From: JAJDIA01 sp031555145
GTDB taxonomy: Bacteria > Bacteroidota > Bacteroidia > Bacteroidales > Tannerellaceae
Direction: 5' to 3'
Assembly: GCA_031555145.1 (NCBI GenBank)
Contig: JAVBUR010000031.1
Span: 1 to 47,298, forward strand
DNA: 47,298 bases
Under the pieces are notes generated by a model, which was not told the DNA's origin, did not search any database, and saw only the letters and a list, made by a program, of their open reading frames with translations. Positions 40,922 through 47,298 of the stretch are shown one piece after another. A program made the translations under genes and the position numbers. Positions within the stretch are counted from its first letter, which is position 1, and each line of letters opens with the position of its first letter.

Positions 40922-40929
40922 CAAAAGTA
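40922..40929 (-). promoter_or_regulatory. -7 element of queA
   Basis: TACTTTTG on the minus strand, with its last base 8 bp from the A of the start codon. With a start site 5-7 bp after the element, the leader would be only a few nucleotides. Confidence 0.5.
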
Positions 40930-40963
40930 GTCAATCCACAGCGGTTTTGACGGCTTTCTTTCG

Positions 40964-40992
40964 TTGTTTTTCATCCGATTTACATACCTTTG
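40964..40992 (+). promoter_or_regulatory. Promoter of the DUF2027/Smr operon
   Basis: TTG at 40964-40966 and TACCTTTG at 40985-40992 are spaced 18 bp, a good Bacteroidetes promoter, 29 bp before the ATG at 41021. Confidence 0.65.
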
Positions 40993-41020
40993 TCAATCAG
41001 ATTAAGACGAAATATACCGT

Positions 41021-42070
41021 ATGAGCATACAAATAGGTGATAAGGTGCGTTTTCTGAACTCTACAGGAGGAGGAATTGTACGCAGTTTCAGAGGTAAGGA
41101 CCAAGTGATAGTAGAGGATGAAGACGGCTTTGACATGCCGGCACTGATCCGCGAATGTGTCGTGGTAGGTGAAGGTACGATGCAGATACACAGTAAGTTG
41201 AAGCCTGCCGTGGCGGCTTCCCCGGTAGCAGTCGCGCCTCCGAAACCAACCCTGCAGGAAGAAAAAGTGGTAGAAACAGCCGGTGGCGACCGCTTAAATG
41301 TGTATCTGGCCTATCTCCCGTTGGATCCGAAAGCGATGCAGCAGACAGGCTACGAAGCCTACTTCATCAACGACAGCAACTACTTTCTGTTCTTCAACTA
41401 TATGAGCCGACAGAACAACAGTTGGCTAAGCCGTTGTAATGGCATCATCGAGCCAAACACGCAAATCTTTCTCGAAGAGTTCCAGAAGGCCAATCTGAAT
41501 GACCTCGAACGTGTCTGTGTGCAGTTTGTCGCCTTCAAGAAAGACAAACCTTATGCGCTGAAGAACCCCGTTTCTGTCGAGTTGCGTCTGGATACCGTCA
41601 AATTCTACAAGCTTCACTGCTTTATGGAGAACGACTTCTTCGATGAAGGCGCTTTGCTGTATCCGGTAATACGCAACGACGTGGCCGAACGCGAACTGTT
41701 GATCTCAGCCACCGATCTTGCAGAAGCCATGCAGCAGAAGCAACAGGAAGAACGGCGGATGCCTAAACCGGTGAAGAAGCAGGAGAATCCCATTATTGAA
41801 ATCGATCTGCACATCAATCAACTGCTCGAAACCACTGCCGGTATGGACAATGCCGCTATATTGCAACACCAGTTGGATACCTTTCATCAGACATTGAAGA
41901 TGTATGAGAAGATGAAAGGCCAGAAGATTGTCTTCATCCACGGTAAAGGCGACGGTATACTCCGCAAAGCCATTGAAACGGAACTAAAAACAAAATATAA
42001 AACGTATCCTTACCAGGATGCCTCTTTCCGTGAATACGGCTTCGGGGCAACAATGGTAACCATCAAATAA
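41021..42070 (+). CDS. DUF2027-Smr domain protein (MutS2 C-terminal-like)
   Basis: A 349-residue cytoplasmic protein. Residues 1-55 form a small beta domain (GDKVRFLNSTGGGIVRSF), the middle resembles DUF2027 (about 60-240), and the last 90 residues are an Smr domain with IEIDLHINQL and FIHGKGDGILR, the nuclease-type motifs also found at the end of MutS2. Smr domains cut nucleic acids, including mRNA at stalled ribosomes. The exact target is unknown. It is followed after 3 bp by a CYTH gene and then DPP11, probably one transcript. Confidence 0.88.
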   Translation: MSIQIGDKVRFLNSTGGGIVRSFRGKDQVIVEDEDGFDMPALIRECVVVGEGTMQIHSKLKPAVAASPVAVAPPKPTLQEEKVVETAGGDRLNVYLAYLPLDPKAMQQTGYEAYFINDSNYFLFFNYMSRQNNSWLSRCNGIIEPNTQIFLEEFQKANLNDLERVCVQFVAFKKDKPYALKNPVSVELRLDTVKFYKLHCFMENDFFDEGALLYPVIRNDVAERELLISATDLAEAMQQKQQEERRMPKPVKKQENPIIEIDLHINQLLETTAGMDNAAILQHQLDTFHQTLKMYEKMKGQKIVFIHGKGDGILRKAIETELKTKYKTYPYQDASFREYGFGATMVTIK

Positions 42071-42073
42071 CGC

Positions 42074-42550
42074 ATGGCGACGGAAATAGAACGGAAATTC
42101 CTTGTACGTGGCGACTTTCGCCCGTTGGCTGTCCGCTCCCGGCGGATGGTACAGGGCTATATCTGTGCCACTTCGGGTAAGACGGTACGTGTCCGGGTGG
42201 CAGGCGACACAGCTTTCCTCACCATTAAAGGTCCTTCCGGCGCGAATGGCTGGAGCCGGTATGAGTTTGAGCAGGAGATACCCTTGGCGGATGCCCAAGA
42301 GTTGTTGCAATTGTGTGAACCGGGTATCATTGATAAAGAGCGTTTTTATATTCCCACCGGGCCGCATACCTGGGAAGTGGATGTTTTCCATGGCGAGAAC
42401 GAAGGCTTGATAGTGGCTGAGATCGAGTTGCAGTCGGAAGAAGACATATTTGAGCATCCGGCCTGGCTTGACCGAGAGGTGACAGGTGACAAGCGGTATT
42501 ACAATGCCATGTTGTCGTCCTGTCCGTACAACCGTTGGAATCAAAAGTAA
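42074..42550 (+). CDS. CYTH-domain triphosphatase
   Basis: A 158-residue single-domain protein beginning with the CYTH signature EIERKFLV (4-11). Alternating charged strands form the tunnel typical of this family: VRVRV, FLTIKG, RYEFEQEIP, WEVDVF and VAEIELQ. Small bacterial CYTH proteins hydrolyse inorganic tripolyphosphate or thiamine triphosphate with Mg or Mn. It begins 3 bp after the DUF2027/Smr gene and ends 24 bp before the DPP11-type peptidase gene. Confidence 0.92.
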   Translation: MATEIERKFLVRGDFRPLAVRSRRMVQGYICATSGKTVRVRVAGDTAFLTIKGPSGANGWSRYEFEQEIPLADAQELLQLCEPGIIDKERFYIPTGPHTWEVDVFHGENEGLIVAEIELQSEEDIFEHPAWLDREVTGDKRYYNAMLSSCPYNRWNQK

Positions 42551-42574
42551 AAGAACGAAAAAGATAATAATAGT

Positions 42575-44734
42575 ATGAAGAAACTGATTTTGTCGTGTAT
42601 GATCGCGAGCCTGTCGTTGCCCGTAGTGGCCGACGAAGGTATGTGGTTGCTTCCATTGCTCAAACAGCAGAAGTATGTGGATATGCAGGCGCTTGGCCTG
42701 AAGTTGGCCGATACGGATATTTACGATCCGGACGGAGCAAGCCTGAAAGACGCCGTGGTGATCTTCGGCGGTGGATGCACAGGCGAGTTGATCTCGCGCG
42801 ATGGTTTGGTGCTGACTAATCACCACTGCGGCTATGGACAGATTCAACAACATAGTTCACTTGAACACGACTACCTCACCGACGGTTTCTGGGCAACCAG
42901 CCGCGATAAGGAACTTCCTAATCCGGGACTGACCGTCACCTTCATCGATAAGATCGAAGATGTGACCGACTATGTCCTGCAAGCCTTGGCACAGGATACG
43001 GCCGCCAACGAGATGGATTTCCTCTCGATCCGTTACCTCAACGCCTTGGCGAAACAGAAAATCGGCGAGAAGTACCTGGCCGATAATCCCGGTACGGAAG
43101 TGGAAATACGGGCGTTCTATGGTGGAAATGTCTATTATATGTTCACCAAAAAGATATATTCCGACATTCGCCTGGTGGGAGCTCCTCCCTCGTCGATCGG
43201 AAAGTTTGGCGCCGATACCGACAACTGGATGTGGCCGCGCCACACAGGCGACTTCTCTGTCTTCCGTATCTATGCCGACAAAGATGGTAACCCGGCTCCC
43301 TATGCAGAAACGAATGTGCCGCTGCATCCGAAACGCTGGCTGAATATATCTCTTAAAGGCGTGCAGGAGAATGATTATGCTATGATGATCGGTTTCCCTG
43401 GACGTACCTATAAATACTATACGTCGTGGGAAGTGGTGGAACGCCGGGATATCGACAACCGTATCCGTATTGATATGCGTGAATTGCGTCAACAGGCCAT
43501 GCTAGAAGAGATGTTGAAAGATCCGGCAGTCCGTATCCAGTACTCGAGCAAATACGCAGGTTCGACCAACTCCTATAAGAGTTCTATTGGTATGAACTGG
43601 GCTATTGACAAGCGCAATTTTGAAGCCGTCAAAAAAGCGGAACAGGAGAAGTTGCTTGCTTGGGCGAAAGCTAACAATAAAACTGAGTATCCCGAAGCCT
43701 TGCTGACGCTGGAACAGATCGTACGCGACCGGAAAGACCTCCGTCACCGCAGTTGGATGCTCAGTGAAGCGATCATGGGTGGTATTGAATTCGCGCGCGT
43801 ACCGATTGATGTTGATTCCGTTGTAGAAGCCTTGAAAGGTAAAGACCGGGCGAAGCAGCAGGAACAGATCCGTCTGTTGGAAGCCGCTTACCTGCGTTTT
43901 GCTGATAAGGATTATGCCCCGGCTGTCGACCGCAAGATCGCTAAGATCATGCTGAAAGCCTATCGTGAACAGGTTCCCGTCTGGTCGCAACCGAAGTACT
44001 TCGACCAGATCGACAAAAAATTCAAAGGAAATGTGGATGCCTTTGTTGACTATCTATTTGAGAAATCCATCTACGGTAGTGAAGTTAACTTTGCCGCTTT
44101 CAAACAACGGCCGACCGTAAAGGCGTTGGAGGCCGACCCGATGATCCTCTTTGCTAAATCTATCCGCGATGAACGGAATAACCTGTTGATCGCCTTGGCC
44201 GATTTTGATGCCGACCATGCGCTGGCACACCGTTCGTATGTGAAAGGCCTGCTGGAAATGTACCAGGATAAAGCCAACTTTCCGGATGCCAACTCCACCC
44301 TGCGTATCACTTACGGACAGGTCAAGGGATACAGTCCGCGCGATGCCGACTATTATACCCATCAGACCACCATTGAAGGCGTGATCGAGAAAGAAGATCC
44401 CAATAACTGGGAATTTGTGGTGCCTGATCGCCTGAAAGAACTGTACACCAAGAAGGATTATGGCCGCTATCAGACAAAAGAAGGCCGTCTACCCATTGCC
44501 TTCTGTGCCAATACCCACTCTACCGGTGGTAACTCCGGCAGCCCGGTTCTGGATGCAAACGGCGCCCTGATCGGTATCAACTTCGACCGTAACTGGGAAG
44601 GCGTCGGTGGCGACATCCAATATCTGCCCGATTATCAGCGAAGCATTATCGTAGACATTCGCTACGTCTTGTTCATCATGGACAAGTATGCCGGAGCCGG
44701 CTACCTGTTGAACGAAATGGATCTGACGGAATAG
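42575..44734 (+). CDS. dpp11: S46 dipeptidyl-peptidase, DPP11 type (Asp/Glu specific)
   Basis: A 719-residue periplasmic exopeptidase with a Sec signal cleaved about VVA-DEGMW. The S46 catalytic His is H84 in TNHHC, and the nucleophile is S654 in GNSGSP. The residue that separates the two subtypes, Gly in DPP7 and Arg in DPP11 at position 673 of the P. gingivalis proteins, is R672 here (NFDRNWEG), so the enzyme should release dipeptides with Asp or Glu in second position. That fits an asaccharolytic use of proteins, seen in Porphyromonas and relatives. The substrate call is by this single marker. Confidence 0.9.
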   Translation: MKKLILSCMIASLSLPVVADEGMWLLPLLKQQKYVDMQALGLKLADTDIYDPDGASLKDAVVIFGGGCTGELISRDGLVLTNHHCGYGQIQQHSSLEHDYLTDGFWATSRDKELPNPGLTVTFIDKIEDVTDYVLQALAQDTAANEMDFLSIRYLNALAKQKIGEKYLADNPGTEVEIRAFYGGNVYYMFTKKIYSDIRLVGAPPSSIGKFGADTDNWMWPRHTGDFSVFRIYADKDGNPAPYAETNVPLHPKRWLNISLKGVQENDYAMMIGFPGRTYKYYTSWEVVERRDIDNRIRIDMRELRQQAMLEEMLKDPAVRIQYSSKYAGSTNSYKSSIGMNWAIDKRNFEAVKKAEQEKLLAWAKANNKTEYPEALLTLEQIVRDRKDLRHRSWMLSEAIMGGIEFARVPIDVDSVVEALKGKDRAKQQEQIRLLEAAYLRFADKDYAPAVDRKIAKIMLKAYREQVPVWSQPKYFDQIDKKFKGNVDAFVDYLFEKSIYGSEVNFAAFKQRPTVKALEADPMILFAKSIRDERNNLLIALADFDADHALAHRSYVKGLLEMYQDKANFPDANSTLRITYGQVKGYSPRDADYYTHQTTIEGVIEKEDPNNWEFVVPDRLKELYTKKDYGRYQTKEGRLPIAFCANTHSTGGNSGSPVLDANGALIGINFDRNWEGVGGDIQYLPDYQRSIIVDIRYVLFIMDKYAGAGYLLNEMDLTE

Positions 44735-44801
44735 CAGATATTACAGTCAGTGGCGATCTGCGCTAAAGGCCTGTAAGGGTACTATGTACCTCCTATACTC
44801 G

Positions 44802-44832
44802 GAAATATTGAATCGTAATCAGAAATATTGAA
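44802..44832. repeat. Two GAAATATTGAA direct repeats before the FAD oxidoreductase gene
   Basis: GAAATATTGAA occurs at 44802-44812 and 44822-44832, exactly 20 bp apart, and both copies are followed 2-3 bp later by GTAA. They lie 11-41 bp before the ATG at 44843. A GGTAC-tat-GTACC palindrome is at 44778-44790. They could be regulator sites; no -7 element was found here. Confidence 0.6.
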
Positions 44833-44842
44833 CTTGTAAGAG

Positions 44843-46717
44843 ATGAAACGTAAGAACTTTTTACTATCAATCGTATTGGCTGTTTGCAGCCTGCTTTATG
44901 GACAAGGACAATACGACCTTGTCATTGTCGGTGGTAACCCCGGTGGCCTGATGGCGGCTATCTCTGCGGCCCGGATGGGTAAAACCTCTGTTGTGTTGGA
45001 ACGTACTCATCATGTTGGCGGACTTCCGGCCAATGGCCTGGGAGCTACCGATATAGCTACCCGCGAAGCCACTACCGGATTGTTTCGTGAGTTTGTGGAC
45101 GCCGTGAAGCAACATTATATTGACACTTATGGCGCTGACTCCGAACAGGTACGCATCTGTAGTGACGGTTATCATTTTGAACCCTCCGTAGGAGCCAACG
45201 TATTCCAGCAGATGCTTGAACCGTATAAAGACCGTATTACCATCCTGACTATGCGGCAGTTTGATGCGGAACACCGGAATATTGTCATCGCCGACAATCG
45301 TGTCCAATCCCTCCGTATCCTTAACCGCTCCAATGGACAGATGGAGGAATATACTGGTTCAGTATTCCTGGATGCTACCTATGAAGGTGATCTGGGGGCA
45401 GCGGCCCGTATCCCTTTCCGTGTGGGACGGGAGTCGTTTGAAGAATTCAACGAATGGGGCGCTGGCCGTGTGTATAAATACTGGGGTGGCCCGGAAGGAG
45501 AGGGGAGTACGTTCGAAGGTGATAATGCCGTTCAGTCGTACAACTACCGTCTCTGTCTGACCAATAACCCGGCTAACAGACAGCCGTTCCGTAAGCCTGC
45601 CCACTATAACCGGGATGAGTATGTGTCGATGATCGACGATGTGTGGACAGGACGTAATGCGCAAGCGCCTATGCAGCACGTAACACCGGCAATGATGGAA
45701 GAAAACCGGCGTCATATCAAAGCCGGTAATCCGTCGAAATTACCGGGTGATGTATGGGGTATTGCTAAGTTGACGAATATTGTACATGTACCTAATCAGA
45801 AGACAGATGCTAACAACCAGCATGCCGTATTCCTTTCGACCGACTTGCCGGAAGAAAACTGGCCCTGGCCCACTTCATCGTGGGAGTGGCGCGACAAGTA
45901 TGCCACCCGTTTGCGTGAATATATCGAGGGACTTTTCTGGTTTGCCGCCAACGATCCCGAATTGCCGGCGCATTTCCGTGCGAATGTATCCCAATGGGGA
46001 TTTGCCAAAGATGAATATGCCGACAACGGTCATTTTCCACGACAGGTCTATGTCCGTGAAGGGCGCCGGTTCGAATGCCTTTATTTCTTTACCGCCAGTG
46101 ATGCAGTGCCTGTTACAGTCGGAGCACGTCCGCCGTTGCACGCTTCAAGTATTACCGCCAGCCATTATGCCCTCGATTCACATGCTGTACGTAAGCGTGA
46201 AAATGGGCGTGTACATTTGGACGGTTTCCTCAGCTATCCATCAGCTGTTTATACGGTTCCTTATGAGATGATGGTACCGCGTGAAGTGGATAATTTGTTG
46301 CTGCCGGTTCCTGTTTCCGGTTCACATATCGGTTTTTCCACCCTGCGTATGGAGCCGTGTTGGATGGCTATCGGACAGGCGGCTGGCATTGCTTCTGCTA
46401 TTGCCATTGACGATCAGGTAAAGATGCGTAATGTATGTATGCAGAAATTGCAAGGCGAGTTGCTGACGCAGAAAGCGACGCTGGTTTACTTTCGTGATAT
46501 GGATTACAACCACCCTGATTTTGCGCTTACACAGCAGGCAGGTCTCAAAGGTTTCCTGCCTGAGTGGAATGCACGCCTGGATGATGCTGTAGATGCAGCT
46601 ACACTGGTTGATTGGGGACGTCTTTCAAAGACAGATCTTAGTCGGTTCGTCGCCGGACAGGCTACACGTAAGGAAGTGTTGCTGCATATCTTTGCCTCAA
46701 CAGTAACGAATAAATAA
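44843..46717 (+). CDS. Exported FAD-dependent oxidoreductase
   Basis: A 624-residue protein with a short Sec signal (about 1-21). The FAD-binding fold starts at about residue 24: YDLVIVGGNPGGLMAAIS, followed by VVLER, the pattern of the FAD_oxidored family that also occurs in Bacteroidetes xanthan-lyase-linked and glycan-related proteins. The second half has SGSHIGFSTLRMEPCWMAIG, the usual FAD-contacting end. The substrate is not known; a sugar or lipid secreted product is possible. A clear terminator follows. No neighbour points to a pathway. Confidence 0.85.
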   Translation: MKRKNFLLSIVLAVCSLLYGQGQYDLVIVGGNPGGLMAAISAARMGKTSVVLERTHHVGGLPANGLGATDIATREATTGLFREFVDAVKQHYIDTYGADSEQVRICSDGYHFEPSVGANVFQQMLEPYKDRITILTMRQFDAEHRNIVIADNRVQSLRILNRSNGQMEEYTGSVFLDATYEGDLGAAARIPFRVGRESFEEFNEWGAGRVYKYWGGPEGEGSTFEGDNAVQSYNYRLCLTNNPANRQPFRKPAHYNRDEYVSMIDDVWTGRNAQAPMQHVTPAMMEENRRHIKAGNPSKLPGDVWGIAKLTNIVHVPNQKTDANNQHAVFLSTDLPEENWPWPTSSWEWRDKYATRLREYIEGLFWFAANDPELPAHFRANVSQWGFAKDEYADNGHFPRQVYVREGRRFECLYFFTASDAVPVTVGARPPLHASSITASHYALDSHAVRKRENGRVHLDGFLSYPSAVYTVPYEMMVPREVDNLLLPVPVSGSHIGFSTLRMEPCWMAIGQAAGIASAIAIDDQVKMRNVCMQKLQGELLTQKATLVYFRDMDYNHPDFALTQQAGLKGFLPEWNARLDDAVDAATLVDWGRLSKTDLSRFVAGQATRKEVLLHIFASTVTNK

Positions 46718-46740
46718 AAGTGTTGATATTATTTTATAAG

Positions 46741-46775
46741 AAAGGCTACCCACCGAAGTGGATAGCCTTTTTTTA
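46741..46775 (+). terminator. Terminator after the FAD oxidoreductase gene
   Basis: AAAGGCTA (46741-46748) pairs with TAGCCTTT (46763-46770), with an inner CCAC/GTGG pair around a cgaa loop, followed by a T run. Confidence 0.88.
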
Positions 46776-46819
46776 TTCTGTCTTTTTGTAAGTCTGTGAG
46801 AGATATAGTAGAGTGGTTG

Positions 46820-46990
46820 TTAGTAGGATAGTTTTTCCAAATCTGCCGCTTTCACTCTGAAAATGTGGCCATTTCTTGAGAAGACCAGCTCACCGTCTTC
46901 TTTCTTTTTTTCACTAACTAACCGTTGAAATGCAATGCTCGCTCCCTTAACTATATTTTCTTCGAATTCTCTTACTTCTTGTTCACTCAT
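46820..46990 (-). CDS. 56-residue protein coupled to the zeta-like kinase
   Basis: A small open frame, too short for many callers. The 56 residues begin MSEQEVREFEENIVKG and contain ELVFSRNGHIFRVKAADL, a beta-hairpin-like end; the first half is charged and helical. The ATG (46988-46990) overlaps the stop of the upstream kinase gene by 4 bp (ATGA), so translation is coupled. Codon use is ordinary. Small proteins with a similar VxSRNGxIxxVxA stretch are often encoded beside zeta-like kinases in Bacteroides. An antitoxin or adaptor role is an inference. Confidence 0.75.
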   Translation of the reverse strand: MSEQEVREFEENIVKGASIAFQRLVSEKKKEDGELVFSRNGHIFRVKAADLEKLSY

Positions 46991-47298
46991 AATGACTCAA
47001 GTTTATGATAAATATCCGGATTATAAATCTCTTTTTTCTCTCCATTGAAGCCTTTAGCTATAATTTCCATCGGCTGCATGGAGTTGTCAGTTATCATCCA
47101 ATAGTCACTTATGGGTAGGTATAATTCGAAAAGATTGTTCACTCCGGCTACGTATCTACGGCGTATAGTACTCTCCGGAATACTGTGGCCGCCTGCTGCT
47201 ACACGCATTTTGACTCGTTCGACCGCCAGTTCCGGCGTATTTAACCAGAAAAACAATAACGTTACATAATATCCCTTCCCTTGTGCTTCCCGAATCAG
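46987..47298 (-). CDS. Zeta-toxin-like kinase, C-terminal part (cut by window edge)
   Basis: The last 103 residues of a protein whose 5' part lies beyond the window. The open frame continues to the edge (LIREAQGKGYYVTL) and gives FFWLNTPELAVERVKMRV and IPESTIRRRYVAGVNNLFELY, the pattern of the P-loop kinase group annotated as zeta toxin or UDP-GlcNAc kinase-like AAA ATPases, where Arg residues in the lid contact the nucleotide. The P-loop is not in view, so activity cannot be judged. It is coupled to the 56-residue gene by a 4-bp overlap. Confidence 0.8.
   Translation of the reverse strand: MIREAQGKGYYVTLLFFWLNTPELAVERVKMRVAAGGHSIPESTIRRRYVAGVNNLFELYLPISDYWMITDNSMQPMEIIAKGFNGEKKEIYNPDIYHKLESL

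Noticed and set aside
41984..42853. 289-residue open frame on the minus strand
   Set aside because: It spans the ends of three rightward genes (DUF2027/Smr, CYTH, DPP11) in antisense and has no recognisable domain.

Overview
The window looks like chromosome of a Bacteroidales bacterium, most likely a Parabacteroides or close relative. This rests on the repeated -7 promoter element TAnnTTTG, a serine palmitoyltransferase for sphingolipids, an S46 dipeptidyl-peptidase of the DPP11 type, an argR-GNAT-argG-argC-argD operon, Tat lipoproteins and a TonB-dependent receptor with a carboxypeptidase-regulatory domain. The species cannot be fixed from the sequence alone.

Layout. 1-4.7 kb: a tandem array of five short palindromes, then the leftward arginine operon (argR, GNAT, argG, argC, argD) with a near-consensus ARG box at the argR promoter. 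4.7-8.3 kb: a possible gene remnant, a DUF3089-like lipoprotein hydrolase, a seven-TM AraC-type regulator and an M48 metalloprotease lipoprotein. 8.4-12.7 kb: a leftward three-gene redox operon made of a NapH-NapG-like membrane iron-sulfur fusion and two Tat-exported aldo/keto-reductase-ferredoxin lipoproteins. 12.7-14.3 kb: a broken HigA-type antitoxin gene and two GNAT genes. 14.3-17 kb: a membrane MutS-like ATPase and a PldA-type outer-membrane phospholipase. 17-21.5 kb: a LuxR-PAS regulator, an MFS pump and a TonB receptor, all leftward. 21.5-27.2 kb: serine palmitoyltransferase divergent from a lipid kinase, then trmN6 and lon. 27.2-28.1 kb: an AraC/HTCS-like fragment, palindrome-rich non-coding DNA and tRNA-Asn. 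28.1-36.7 kb: a PfkB kinase, an S41 protease, a GH5 glycosidase, an asymmetric heterodimeric ABC exporter and a CE1-type esterase. 36.8-46.7 kb: an M16 protease, queA, a DUF2027/Smr protein, a CYTH phosphatase, DPP11 and an FAD oxidoreductase. 46.8-47.3 kb: a 56-residue protein translationally coupled to a zeta-toxin-like kinase cut by the window edge.

The best candidate for an undescribed system is the 8.4-12.7 kb operon. A quinol-linked NapGH-type fusion is co-transcribed with two exported aldo/keto reductases that carry C-terminal 2x[4Fe-4S] domains, and one of them has lost most of the AKR catalytic tetrad. The proposal is a periplasmic reduction chain fed by iron-sulfur clusters instead of NADPH. 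Other notable signals are the 22-bp-period palindrome array at the left edge, a related nested palindrome near 27.75 kb, the antitoxin pseudogene, and the coupled kinase/small-protein pair at the right edge.
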